64,000 nucleotides of DNA from Gammaproteobacteria bacterium (GTDB lineage: Bacteria > Pseudomonadota > Gammaproteobacteria > Steroidobacterales > GCA-2729495), in NCBI GenBank assembly GCA_014337915.1, contig QUBU01000008.1, positions 50,650 to 114,649 of the forward strand. The letters run 5' to 3'. The translations under genes were made by a program, and so were the position numbers. This document shows positions 7,555-16,062 of the stretch, piece after piece. Positions within the stretch are counted from its first letter, which is position 1. Each line of letters starts with the position of its first letter. A model generated the notes under the pieces. That model was not told the DNA's origin. It did no database searches and saw only the letters and a list, made by a program, of their open reading frames with translations.

Positions 7555-7821
7555 ATGAAGACTCCCAAGATTGATTATCCGTTTGAGAATCACCCTTTGT
7601 CGAAGGATGAGGGAGGCGGTTATGCCATTACGTATCCGGATCTTCCTGGGTGCCGCTCAGACCGAGCCACACCGGAGGAGACCATGAAGAATGGCCGAGA
7701 TGCCTTTCAGTCCTGGCTCGCCGTAGCGCAGGAGTCCGGCGACAAGGTGCCCGGTCCGTTCGCTGCGGTCAGTGGTCGCTTCGTGCAGCGAGTTCCCCGC
7801 TCGGCTCAGCGTAGTCGTTGA
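7555..7821 (+). CDS. hicB: HicB antitoxin, C-terminally truncated
   Basis: 88 residues. The N-terminal RNase H-like HicB domain is intact: FENHPLSKDEGGGYAITYPD, LPGCRSDRATPEETMKNGRD, AFQSWLAVAQESGDKVPGPF. After SGRFVQRVPRS the family normally continues into a ribbon-helix-helix DNA-binding domain (HARLSARA...), giving 110 or more residues. Here the frame changes to AQRSR and stops. Toxin binding may survive, but autorepression is probably lost. A frameshift or deletion near 7795-7821 is the simplest explanation. Confidence 0.88.
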   Translation: MKTPKIDYPFENHPLSKDEGGGYAITYPDLPGCRSDRATPEETMKNGRDAFQSWLAVAQESGDKVPGPFAAVSGRFVQRVPRSAQRSR

Positions 7822-8139
7822 GTCACTGCGGCAACGCATCGCCATTCCGACCGTTACGGGCTCACCCATTTGCTGACCCTGAGTCCGCGGGATTCCAGCG
7901 TATCAGCACCGCGAAATGAGATTAGCGGGCTCGCGATCGGAAGCGCCCGACGCCAGGAGTGACTTCACCAGTAGATCCCGCGACACGGTCGGGTCAGCTG
8001 CTTCCAGCTTCGCTACGCATGACAGACTGGAGCGCACCGGGCCCTCCCTTCCACAGCAGACTCCCAGCCTAAGGTATCGTATGCCCCGGAGCACAGGACG
8101 CAACGCAGACCTTCCCGCTGCCATCCGACTGGAGTCGCC
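7822..8139. other. Intergenic, no gene seen
   Basis: 318 bp closing the cassette segment. No complete attC or terminator was found. On the minus strand an open frame spells KLEAADPTVSRDLLVKSLLA, which could be the remnant of a mobile-element or cassette protein, but it has no convincing start and I cannot name it. Confidence 0.4.
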
Positions 8140-8664
8140 ATGAGCAAGCTTTCCGAGACCCTGAAAGAAGAGTTGCATGCGCTGCTACCGCCCACGATAT
8201 TTTTCTTCATTGCGCTGCATCTCGTGGCTCTCATTCGCGCCCTGATGCTGGAAGGGACCGGGATCGCAGTCAGCACCTCGCTCTCCGTGACGCTCGCTGC
8301 GCTGATCATTGCCAAGGCGGTTCTGCTCGCCGATCTGCTGCCGTTCATCAACCGCTATCCCCACAAGCCGCTCATATACAATATCGCCTGGAAGACGCTG
8401 ATCTACTTTCTGGTCGCATCGCTGGTCCACTACCTGGAACGGCTCGTGGACTTCTGGCGCGAGACGGGCGGGCTGGTCGCAGGCAACGCCAGGCTGCTGG
8501 CCGAGATCGTGTGGCCGCACTTCTGGGCCATCCAGATCTTTCTCCTGGTGCTGATCCTGATGTACTGCACCATGCGGGAACTGGCTCGCGAGATCGGGGA
8601 AGAGAGGATTCGCCGGATCTTCTTCGGCCCGGGGCCTGGCGTCCGGGCGACATCGGGGAGATGA
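8140..8664 (+). CDS. Four-helix inner-membrane protein, unknown function
   Basis: 174 residues. Predicted membrane segments by eye: TIFFFIALHLVALIRALML (about 19-37), VSTSLSVTLAALIIAKAVLL (47-66), YNIAWKTLIYFLVASLVHYL (80-100) and WAIQIFLLVLILMYCTM (128-145). A charged C-terminal tail REIGEERIRRIFFGPG faces the cytoplasm. ATG 8140 follows a GC-rich leader. I recall similar unnamed proteins in gammaproteobacteria but no assigned function. It ends 6 bp before the next gene, so they are probably co-transcribed. Confidence 0.75.
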   Translation: MSKLSETLKEELHALLPPTIFFFIALHLVALIRALMLEGTGIAVSTSLSVTLAALIIAKAVLLADLLPFINRYPHKPLIYNIAWKTLIYFLVASLVHYLERLVDFWRETGGLVAGNARLLAEIVWPHFWAIQIFLLVLILMYCTMRELAREIGEERIRRIFFGPGPGVRATSGR

Positions 8665-8670
8665 AGTGAC

Positions 8671-9072
8671 GTGCTGAAAACCTACACCGGCAGCTGCCAC
8701 TGCGGCGCCGTCCGCTTCGAGGCGGACCTCGACCTCGCGCAAAGCTCCTTCCGCTGCAACTGTTCCATCTGCCGCCGCAACCGTTTCTGGCCGGCCATCG
8801 CCACGCCCGATCACTTCAGGCTTCTGGCCGGCCAGGAGCTGCTCACCGAGTACCGCTTCCACAGCCGGAAGAACCAGCACTTCTTCTGCAGGATCTGCGG
8901 TGTCCGCGCCTTCGGCGTCGGCAACGACACGCCGATCGGCCAGATGGTCGGGGTGAACATCGGCTGCCTCGAAGGCCTGACCGAGGAAGAGCTATCCCGG
9001 ATTCCCATCACCTACGTGGACGGGATGAATGACAACTGGCAGCAGCCGCCGAAGTACTTCGCGCACCTCTAG
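8671..9072 (+). CDS. GFA/CENP-V zinc-binding family protein
   Basis: 133 residues from GTG 8671. The zinc ligands of the GFA family are all present: GSCHCGAVRFEAD, then FRCNCSICRRNRFWPAI, then HFFCRICGVRAFGVG. The family includes formaldehyde-activating (S-hydroxymethylglutathione synthase-like) proteins, but most members have no proven activity, so I do not assign a reaction. Cytoplasmic, normal length. It follows the upstream membrane protein by 6 bp and precedes a small membrane protein. Confidence 0.85.
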   Translation: MLKTYTGSCHCGAVRFEADLDLAQSSFRCNCSICRRNRFWPAIATPDHFRLLAGQELLTEYRFHSRKNQHFFCRICGVRAFGVGNDTPIGQMVGVNIGCLEGLTEEELSRIPITYVDGMNDNWQQPPKYFAHL

Positions 9073-9097
9073 CCGGGCCTGAACCGGGAGACTCGTC

Positions 9098-9325
9098 ATG
9101 GATGATCGCCAGAACCCCGCCACGGGCACCGGCCACCGGATCTTCCTCGGGGCATTCGGCCTGTTGCTGCTGGGCACAGGCCTCTATGCGCTGCTCTTCT
9201 CTGCCGCCGGACCACTGCTGAGGTTCGGGGCCGGCATCGCACTGGTCGTGCTGGGCGCCAACGCGGTTTACGCGGCCTGCACCGCCAGGCAGGCCTGGCT
9301 GTCGAGGATCGGCCCGCTGCCCTGA
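9098..9325 (+). CDS. Small two-helix membrane protein
   Basis: 75 residues: short polar N-terminus (MDDRQNPATGTGHR), then two hydrophobic segments, IFLGAFGLLLLGTGLYALLF (15-34) and LLRFGAGIALVVLGANAVYA (39-58). The start ATG follows GGGAGA. No recognised family. It ends 11 bp before the end of the convergent amine oxidase gene. Confidence 0.6.
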   Translation: MDDRQNPATGTGHRIFLGAFGLLLLGTGLYALLFSAAGPLLRFGAGIALVVLGANAVYAACTARQAWLSRIGPLP

Positions 9326-9336
9326 GGCTTCGAAGA

Positions 9337-10752
9337 TCAGCTGCGCTGGGTGGCGATCGCCAGCGCGGCCCTTTCACCGGACTCCATTGCTGCTTCCATG
9401 CCGGAAGCAAGGTCGGCCGTGTGCTCGCCGGCGAACAGCAGCCGGCCAACCGGCTGCGACAGGATGTTGCCGAAGCGGCGAATCTGCCCGGGCGCGCGGT
9501 GGGCGTAGGTCCCGAGGACCAGCGGGTCGCGGGTAAAGCTGCGTATGGCAGCCACCGAGACGCGACCGGCCGTGCTTGGCCGGATCCGTTTCAGCTCCTG
9601 CAGGACATACTCGCCGGTTTCCGCGTCCGTCCACCCGCGTGCGGCAAGGTCGGCGGCACCGGTGCTGAATATCCACAGATGGTGGCCCTCGCCGACAGGC
9701 GACGGGTTGAGGAACCCGCGCTGCAGCGGCGAATCGGTCCAGAGGTTCGGCGGCAGGCCATCGGCTTCCCAGTAGGGCTGCTCCACGTGCAGCACCACGC
9801 TGGTCGCCGCGCCATAGGGAATGGTCGCGACAGCCTCGCCCACGAGCGCCGGCAGTGGTGGATCGAAGGCGACCTGGCGCAGCACGGGCAGCGGTATCGT
9901 GCAGACGGCAAATGCGGCGCGTACGGTCGTGCCGGAGGCCGTGCGCACCGTGACGCCCCGGGCATCCTGCCCGATGGCGACGACGCGCTGGTTCAGTCGG
10001 ACCACGCCCTCCTGCAGCGAGCCGGCCATGGCCTCCGGCAGGCGCGCCAGGCCGCCCGGGACGTAACGGCGCGCCGGCTGCCGGGCCTGCATCGCCGCTG
10101 CCATGCCGAGGGCACCGATCTTGCTGTTGCGCAACCGCCAGAGCGCTGATTCCGCATCCAGCGTCGCCAGCTGCTGGCCGACGCCGATCAGCGGCAGCGC
10201 CGCCGCAGGCGCCCCGGCCTCGGCGAGGTACTTCCCGTAGGGGATATCGAGCGCCGCGAATTCCTCCTGCAGCCAGGCGCCGGCATCGGGCAGCGGGTTG
10301 GGTTGCGGCGCAAACCGCTGGCCGAGCGCGGATGGCGCCACGTTGCGCAGCTCGTTGGCGAACGGATTGATGTCAAGCGTTGGCCACTCGGCCGCGGTGA
10401 ACGTGCGCCCGGCGTAGTGGTAGCTATAAGCCGACGGAAGTTGCGGCCAGGCTGCGAGCTCGATCTGCAGGCTCGCGGCGGTGTCCAGCACGCGCGCATA
10501 GAGGGCGCCGATGTCGGCGGCACCAAGTTCGGGTGAGCCCGGGGCGTCCTTGCGCGTATCGACACGCCCACCGATGCGCGGACCTGCTTCGAGCACGATG
10601 ACCCGTGCACCGGTGGCCTCGAGCAGCCGGGCCGCATTCAGGCCGGCCAGGCCCGCACCGATGACCACGACGTCACTGCGTTCCTCGCGCGGCCCGCAAC
10701 CGGCGAGAGCCAGGGCACCTGCGGCGCCGAGGAATGAGCGTCGATCAAGCAT
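9337..10752 (-). CDS. Flavin-containing amine oxidase, exported
   Basis: 471 residues. The N-terminus MLDRRSFLGAAGALALAGCG combines a twin-arginine-like motif with a lipobox (LAGC), so the protein is probably exported and possibly lipidated. The FAD-binding Rossmann segment DVVVIGAGLAGLNAARLLEA is at 27-46, followed by GGRVDTR near 62. The C-terminal FAD motif LLFAGEHTADLASGMEAAME is near 440. This order matches monoamine oxidase/L-amino-acid oxidase-type flavoproteins, which oxidise amines with O2. Length is usual. Substrate unknown. It lies 75 bp downstream of the RND pump on the same strand and may be in that transcription unit. Confidence 0.88.
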   Translation of the reverse strand: MLDRRSFLGAAGALALAGCGPREERSDVVVIGAGLAGLNAARLLEATGARVIVLEAGPRIGGRVDTRKDAPGSPELGAADIGALYARVLDTAASLQIELAAWPQLPSAYSYHYAGRTFTAAEWPTLDINPFANELRNVAPSALGQRFAPQPNPLPDAGAWLQEEFAALDIPYGKYLAEAGAPAAALPLIGVGQQLATLDAESALWRLRNSKIGALGMAAAMQARQPARRYVPGGLARLPEAMAGSLQEGVVRLNQRVVAIGQDARGVTVRTASGTTVRAAFAVCTIPLPVLRQVAFDPPLPALVGEAVATIPYGAATSVVLHVEQPYWEADGLPPNLWTDSPLQRGFLNPSPVGEGHHLWIFSTGAADLAARGWTDAETGEYVLQELKRIRPSTAGRVSVAAIRSFTRDPLVLGTYAHRAPGQIRRFGNILSQPVGRLLFAGEHTADLASGMEAAMESGERAALAIATQRS

Positions 10753-10827
10753 GGAGAATCAGCTTCCGGTCCAGGGCAGCGTCCCGCGACACTAGTCGAC
10801 GCCCCCGCCCATTGGCAATGACCTCGC

Positions 10828-13800
10828 TCAAGACAGCACGGCCTCGCCTTCGGGCACGGCCCGCCCCGCCTCATGCGCCCCGGACAGCCAGAGATAGACC
10901 GCGGGCAGGATCAGCAGCGTGAACAGCGTGCCGATCGCCATCCCGGAGACCAGCACGATGCCGATGCTGTTGCGCGCCGCCGCGCCGGGGCCGCTGACCA
11001 GCACCAGCGGCAGGTGGCCGAACACCGTCGCCGCGGTGGTCATCAGCACCGGGCGCAGGCGCTCGAGCGAGGCCTCGCGGATGGCCGCCACGCGCTCCTG
11101 GCCGGCCTCGCGCAGCTTGTTGGCGAACTCGACGATGAGGATGCCGTTCTTGGCGATCAGGCCGACCAGTGTGATCAGCCCGACCTGGGTGAAGATGTTG
11201 ATGGTGGTGAACTCGAGGAAGGTGAACACCAGGGCGCTGGTCAGCGCCAGCGGCACGGAGGCGAGCAGGATCACCAGCGGATCGCGGAAATTGCCGAACT
11301 GCGCGGTGAGAACCAGGTAGATCAGCAGCACGGCGAAGGCCAGCGTGCCGCTCAGGGTCGCGCCCTCGCTGCGGATCTGGCGTGACTCGCCGGCGTAGTC
11401 GATGGCATAGCCCGGCGGCAGCAACTCGGCCGCGGCCGCCTCGAGCGCCGCCAGCCCCTGCTCCTTGGTCAGCCCCGGGAAGATGCCGCCGTTGATGCGG
11501 AACGAATTGCGCTGCTGGAAGCGGTTGAGCGAGCGCGGCGCGGCGTTGCTCTCGACGCGCGCGAAGCTCGACACCGGGATCAGCTGCCCGCCGGGACCCA
11601 TCACCTTGAGATCCAGCAGCCGGCTGACATCGCGGCGCTCGGCCTCGCCCATCTGCGGGATGACCTTGTAGCTGCGCCCGTCGAGGTTGAAGCGGTTGAC
11701 GTAGGCGCCCCCGAGGAGCACGCCCAGCTCCTGGCCGACCTGGGTGAGATCGAGCCCGAGGTCGGCCACGCGGTTGCGGTCGATCACCACGCTGGCCTGC
11801 GAGATGTCGACCTTCAGGTCGGTGTCGGCGAACATGAACCGGCCGGAGGCGCGCGCCGCCTTCACCAGGCCCTGCGCCACGGGGAGCATGCGCTCGATGT
11901 CGTCGGCGGAGGTGACCACCATCTCGACGTCGAACTGCCCCGCTCCCGGCAGCGCCGCCGCCAGCGACACGAAGGCACGCGCGCCGGTGATGTCGCGCAC
12001 CAGCGCGTAGGCCTGCGGCAGGATCTCCATGGCGCTGCGCTCGCGCTGCGAATAATCCTTGAGCGCCATGCCGCCGAAGCCGATGTTGCGCCGCGACAGC
12101 TCCCAGCTGAGGTAGGACTCCGGCAGCTCCAGCAACCGGCGCACGACCTCGGCGGTGCGCTCGGCGGTGTAGCGCACCGAGGCGTCGGGCGCCGACTCGA
12201 CGAAGAAACTGATCTCGCCCTGGTCCTCGGTGGGTGCGAGTTCCCGCGGTGACAGCAGGAACAGCGGCGCGAGCAGCAGCAGCGCCGCGCCACCGGCCAG
12301 CAGCGTGGTATTGCGCTGCGCCAGGGTGGCGTCCAGCACCCGGGCGTAGCGCTCGCGCAGCCGCATGAAGCGCGCCTCGACGAATGCCGCCAGCCGCGGC
12401 CGCTCCCGGCGCTCGCGCACCAGCTGCGAGCTCATGACCGGCGACAGTACCAGGGCGACGATGCCGGACATGATCACCGCCATCGCCAGCGTGAAGGCGA
12501 ACTCCTTGAAGAGCACCCCGGTGAGGCCGGAGAGGAAGCCGATCGGCGCGTAGACCGCGGCCAGCGTGATGGTCATCGACACCAGCGGCGCAAACAGCTG
12601 GCGGGCGCTGGCGAGCGCTGCATCGATGCGGCCCATGCCCTGGTCCACCAGCCGCTGCACGTTCTCCACCACGACGATGGCATCGTCGACCACCAGCCCG
12701 ACCGAGAGCACGATCGCCAGCATGGTCAGCAGGTTCAGCGAGAAGCCCAGCAGGTACATGAAGATGGCAGCGCCGACCAGCGAGATCGGGATAGCGACCA
12801 GCGGCACCAGCGCGGTACGCAGCGAGCCGAGGAACAGGAACACCACCAGCGCGACGATGGCCACCGTCTCGGCCAGCGTGGTGAAGATGCCGCGGATGGC
12901 GTTGCGCATGTAGAGCGTGCCGTCGTAGCCGACCAGCACGCGCATGCCGGCGGGCAGCGCCGGCTCGAGCTCGGCGAGGCGCTGGTACAGCGCATCGGCC
13001 ACCTCGAGCTCATTTACCCCCGGCAGCGTCCACACCGCCATGAACACCGTGGGCTCCGCGTTCTCGCGGGTCTCCGAGGCCGCCTCCTCGGCGCCGAGCT
13101 CCACCCGGGCGACGTCGCGCAGGCGCAGCGTCGCCCCCGCCTTCTGGCGCACGATGAGGTCGGCGAACTCCTCCGGCGAGCGCAGGTCGGTGTTCGCCAG
13201 CAGGTCCACCTGCGTCGACTCCCCCTCGGTGCGGCCGATCGCCGCCAGGTAGTTGTTGCGGCGGAGCGCGTCGTAGACCTCGCGGGCGCTGACACCGAGC
13301 GCCGCCATGCGCTCCGGATCCAGCCAGATGCGCATGGCGAGCGGCGTGCCGCCGGCGACGTCGGCGCGCTGCACGCCCGGCACCGTGGACAGCGCCGGCT
13401 GCACCGTGCGCGTCAGCCACTCGGTCACCTGCGCGCGGCTCAGGCGGTCGGACTTGTAGCTGATGTAGAAGCTGGCATAGGGACGGTCCGCCCGCTGCAC
13501 CACGACGGTGGGCGGCTCGGAATCGCCCGGCAGCTCGCCGCGTATCTGGTCGAGCCGCGCACCGACCTCGGTCAGTGCCACGTTGGCATCGGCGTTGAGC
13601 TTCAGCCGCACCGTCACCGTCGACAGCCCGGCGATGCTCTGCGACTCGACGTAGTCGATGCCGGTCACCGTGGCGACGGCGCGCTCGACCGGCGTGGTGA
13701 TGAAGCCGCGCACCACGTCCGCGCTGGCGCCGATGTAGGTGGTCTGGACGATGATCGCCGCGCTCTCGATGCGCGGGAACTGCTGGATGGGCAGGTTCAG

Positions 13801-13890
13801 CGCCGCGCGCCCGCCGATCAGCAGGATGGCCAGGCTCGCCACCAGGGCGAGCACCGGCTTGCGCACGAAGGCTTCGAGCAGCCGGTTCAC
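10828..13890 (-). CDS. RND-family efflux transporter, inner-membrane permease
   Basis: 1020 residues, the standard size for a hydrophobe/amphiphile efflux RND pump. The N-terminus (FVRKPVLALVASLAILLIGG) is the first transmembrane helix, and the periplasmic porter domain follows. The proton-relay helix GLVVDDAIVVVENVQRLVDQ, with the paired aspartates, is near residue 400. The second half repeats the topology and includes TQVGLITLVGLIAKNGILIV. It exports compounds using the proton motive force together with the adjacent membrane fusion protein, whose stop overlaps this start by 4 bp. No outer-membrane channel gene lies nearby, so a TolC-like partner must be encoded elsewhere. Confidence 0.95.
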   Translation of the reverse strand: MNRLLEAFVRKPVLALVASLAILLIGGRAALNLPIQQFPRIESAAIIVQTTYIGASADVVRGFITTPVERAVATVTGIDYVESQSIAGLSTVTVRLKLNADANVALTEVGARLDQIRGELPGDSEPPTVVVQRADRPYASFYISYKSDRLSRAQVTEWLTRTVQPALSTVPGVQRADVAGGTPLAMRIWLDPERMAALGVSAREVYDALRRNNYLAAIGRTEGESTQVDLLANTDLRSPEEFADLIVRQKAGATLRLRDVARVELGAEEAASETRENAEPTVFMAVWTLPGVNELEVADALYQRLAELEPALPAGMRVLVGYDGTLYMRNAIRGIFTTLAETVAIVALVVFLFLGSLRTALVPLVAIPISLVGAAIFMYLLGFSLNLLTMLAIVLSVGLVVDDAIVVVENVQRLVDQGMGRIDAALASARQLFAPLVSMTITLAAVYAPIGFLSGLTGVLFKEFAFTLAMAVIMSGIVALVLSPVMSSQLVRERRERPRLAAFVEARFMRLRERYARVLDATLAQRNTTLLAGGAALLLLAPLFLLSPRELAPTEDQGEISFFVESAPDASVRYTAERTAEVVRRLLELPESYLSWELSRRNIGFGGMALKDYSQRERSAMEILPQAYALVRDITGARAFVSLAAALPGAGQFDVEMVVTSADDIERMLPVAQGLVKAARASGRFMFADTDLKVDISQASVVIDRNRVADLGLDLTQVGQELGVLLGGAYVNRFNLDGRSYKVIPQMGEAERRDVSRLLDLKVMGPGGQLIPVSSFARVESNAAPRSLNRFQQRNSFRINGGIFPGLTKEQGLAALEAAAAELLPPGYAIDYAGESRQIRSEGATLSGTLAFAVLLIYLVLTAQFGNFRDPLVILLASVPLALTSALVFTFLEFTTINIFTQVGLITLVGLIAKNGILIVEFANKLREAGQERVAAIREASLERLRPVLMTTAATVFGHLPLVLVSGPGAAARNSIGIVLVSGMAIGTLFTLLILPAVYLWLSGAHEAGRAVPEGEAVLS

Positions 13891-15023
13891 GACCCGCGTG
13901 GCGCCGCGGCCGCCGGCGCCCCCGCCTGCCCGGCCGCCTCGATGATCTTCACGCGTGACCCCTGGCGCAGCTTGAAGGAGCCCTCGGTCGCCACCCGTTC
14001 GCCGGCGGCGAGCCCCTCGAGGATCACCACCTCGCTGTCCAGTGTCGGCCCGGTGCGCACGAAGCGCTGCTCGGCGGTCGGGCCCTTCGCGTCCTGCGCA
14101 TCCTCGCGGATGACGTAGACATGATCGCCAAAGGCCGCACGGCGTACCGCCGCGATCGGCACCGCCAGCACCTCGCGCGCCGCGGCGGCGGCCACGGTCA
14201 CGTCTACGAAGGCACCGGGCGTCAGGCCGGCGGCGACCGGCGCCTCGGCACGCACGCGCACGGTGCGCGAGGCCTCGTCGGCACGCGCGTCGATGGCGCG
14301 GATCACCGCCGTCGCGCCGGCGGGCAGGCCCGCGCCGCTGAGGTGCAGCTCGGTGCCCGGCGCCAGCTGCGCAGCGACCTCCTGCTGCAGCCTGAAGTCG
14401 ATGAATACGCTGTCCGCCACGCTCTCGAGCGTCGTCAGCTCGGTGCCCGCGGCCAGGTATTGGCCCGGGTGCACGTCGCGCAGGCCGATGCGGCCGCGAA
14501 ACGGGGCGCGAAGCGTGCGCCGCTGGATAGTGGTGGCGATCACGTCGCGGCGGGCCTCGGCCTGCGCCAGCTGCGCCTCGGCGCGATCCACCTCCGCCTG
14601 GGTGCCGGCGCGCTGCTCGACCAGTTTGCGAGTGCGCTCCGCCGTGAGGCGCGCGAGCGTGATGTCCGCCTCGGCGCTGCGCAACTCGGCGCGCTCGCTG
14701 CGCGTGTCGAGTTCGAGCAGCACCTGGCCGGCCTCGACCACCTCGCCGGAGCGGAAGGCGACCCGCGCCACGGTGCCGGGCAGCTCGTTGCTCAGGATGA
14801 CGAACTCACGGGCCACCACCGTCCCGGGTGCGCTGGCGCCCAGCTGCCAGCGGATCGGGTGCGCCACCGCGACGCTCACCGCCTCGGCCGGATTGGCGAA
14901 AGCGGCACCGGCCGCGATCGCCTGGGTCACGCGCCAGTACTTGTAGCCACCGAGCACGGCGACGGTGGCTACCAGGGCAACGGCGATCAGCAGCAAGGCA
15001 CGTCGGTTCATGTCAGTCGGCAA
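13887..15023 (-). CDS. RND efflux membrane fusion protein
   Basis: 378 residues from ATG 15023; the ATG four codons later (MNRRALLLIAVALVATVAVL) is an equally good start. One N-terminal membrane anchor, then the lipoyl/barrel-sandwich half motif SNELPGTVARVAFRSGEVVE. A helical hairpin (RSAEADITLARLTAERTRKL to QAEVDRAEAQLAQAEARRDV) follows, then RAPFRGRIGLRDVHPGQYL. Beta-barrel and membrane-proximal domains complete the HlyD/AcrA-type order. It bridges the RND permease to an outer-membrane channel. It overlaps the permease by 4 bp (ATGA), so translation is coupled. The C-terminus is Ala/Pro-rich. Confidence 0.93.
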   Translation of the reverse strand: MPTDMNRRALLLIAVALVATVAVLGGYKYWRVTQAIAAGAAFANPAEAVSVAVAHPIRWQLGASAPGTVVAREFVILSNELPGTVARVAFRSGEVVEAGQVLLELDTRSERAELRSAEADITLARLTAERTRKLVEQRAGTQAEVDRAEAQLAQAEARRDVIATTIQRRTLRAPFRGRIGLRDVHPGQYLAAGTELTTLESVADSVFIDFRLQQEVAAQLAPGTELHLSGAGLPAGATAVIRAIDARADEASRTVRVRAEAPVAAGLTPGAFVDVTVAAAAAREVLAVPIAAVRRAAFGDHVYVIREDAQDAKGPTAEQRFVRTGPTLDSEVVILEGLAAGERVATEGSFKLRQGSRVKIIEAAGQAGAPAAAAPRGS

Positions 15024-15052
15024 CTCCGGGCGATGCCCGTTTCACGGCAGGT

Positions 15053-15313
15053 TCAGGGCTCTTTCTTCTTCGCGGCGGTACCGGCTGGCGCCGGCTCCTG
15101 CGGCGGCACCAGGAACGCGGACACCACGCCGGGCGTGATGGGTTGCGCGGCGTCCGGCGCCACCGTGGCCGGCCGCGGTGCGAAGTAGATGCGCGTCAGC
15201 GTCTGCACGCCCCGCACCATGCCATCGAAGCCGAACAGCAACAGGCTGATCGCGCCCCCCGCAAAAAGGGCGGCCGACAGGTACCTGGCGATACGGGTCC
15301 AGGGCAGGGTCAT
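15053..15313 (-). CDS. Small single-span membrane protein in the efflux operon
   Basis: 86 residues from ATG 15313. One membrane segment, ARYLSAALFAGGAISLLLFG (about 9-28), is followed by FDGMVRGVQTLTRIYFAP and a Pro/Ala-rich tail ending KKKEP. No known domain. It ends 29 bp before the fusion protein gene on the same strand, suggesting it is the first gene of the efflux operon and perhaps an accessory or stabilising subunit. That role is inference. Coding is supported by position and the hydrophobic pattern only. Confidence 0.55.
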   Translation of the reverse strand: MTLPWTRIARYLSAALFAGGAISLLLFGFDGMVRGVQTLTRIYFAPRPATVAPDAAQPITPGVVSAFLVPPQEPAPAGTAAKKKEP

Positions 15314-15350
15314 GCGACAGGATCGGGCCGGGACGAAAGCTGCCGGGAGT

Positions 15351-16004
15351 TTACCCCAAGGGGGCCGGCACGGGCCCGAACGGCACTCCGCAGCCGCCCA
15401 GCCCGCAGTAGCCGCCCGGGTTCTTCGCCAGGTACTGCTGGTGGTAGTCCTCGGCGTAGTAGAACTCCGGTGCCGGGAGGATCTCGGTCGTGATCGGCGC
15501 ATGGCCGGCTTCGCGCAGGGCCGCGGCATAGCGGTCCCGCGAGCGCAGGGCGGCCTCGAGCTGCTCCTCGCCGTAACAGTAGATGCCCGAGCGGTACTGG
15601 GTGCCGACGTCGTTGCCCTGGCGCATGCCCTGGGTCGGGTCGTGGGCTTCCCAGAACAGGCGCAGCAGCTCGTCGTAGCCGACCAGCGCCGGATCGAACA
15701 CCACCAGCACCACCTCGTTGTGGCCGGTGAGTCCGCTACAGACTTCCTCGTAGGTCGGGTTCGGCGTGTAGCCGCCGGCGTAGCCGGCCGCCGTGCTGTA
15801 CACGCCGGGCTGCTGCCAGAACCTGCGCTCCGCGCCCCAGAAGCAGCCGAGGCCAAACAGTGCCTGCTGCATGCCGGCCGGGAACGGGGGCTGCAGCGGC
15901 GTCCCCCTGACGGCATGGCGGGCCGGCACGGGCATACGCGCCGCGCGCCCGGGCAACGCATCCTTCGGGTCCGGCATCAGCGTCCGTTTCTCGCGCCACA
16001 GCAT
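15351..16004 (-). CDS. msrA: Peptide-methionine (S)-S-oxide reductase
   Basis: 217 residues from ATG 16004. The catalytic motif [13 protein letters not shown] near residue 50 carries the nucleophilic Cys. [40 protein letters not shown] and the C-terminal [18 protein letters not shown] with resolving cysteines are all present. It repairs oxidised methionine (S epimer) in proteins using thioredoxin. The first 40 residues ([17 protein letters not shown]) precede the catalytic domain, as in longer MsrA forms. No signal peptide, so cytoplasmic. A second methionine-repair system (MsrPQ) lies 3.5 kb away. Confidence 0.95.
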   Translation of the reverse strand: MLWREKRTLMPDPKDALPGRAARMPVPARHAVRGTPLQPPFPAGMQQALFGLGCFWGAERRFWQQPGVYSTAAGYAGGYTPNPTYEEVCSGLTGHNEVVLVVFDPALVGYDELLRLFWEAHDPTQGMRQGNDVGTQYRSGIYCYGEEQLEAALRSRDRYAAALREAGHAPITTEILPAPEFYYAEDYHQQYLAKNPGGYCGLGGCGVPFGPVPAPLG

Positions 16005-16062
16005 GGGTTTCTCCGTCGGCAACCGCAGGCACCATGTTGCGCCTGTCGCTGGCATCCGGCCA

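Larger units (their letters stand above)
4664..7821 (+). mobile_element. Integron gene-cassette array without integrase (CALIN)
   Basis: At least four consecutive units, all on the plus strand, consist of one or two small genes followed by an attC-like element. The sites are 5243-5320, 6079-6190, a partial one ending at 6862, and a left half at 7301-7340. The sites carry the expected R'' (YYYAAC) and R' (GTTAG) cores with imperfect dyads between them. Composition within the units, especially 5335-6180, is visibly more AT-rich than the flanks. The cargo (BrnTA, HicAB, SnoaL-like, NDT/TIR-like, unknowns) is typical of chromosomal cassette arrays. No intI is present within 64 kb, so this is a cluster of attC sites lacking an integrase, or the remote tail of a larger array. 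Confidence 0.8.

Noticed and set aside
7903..8178. Minus-strand frame with KLEAADPTVSRDLLVKSLLA as a gene
   Set aside because: Overlaps the start of a convincing membrane-protein gene and lacks a start with an RBS; could only be a remnant.
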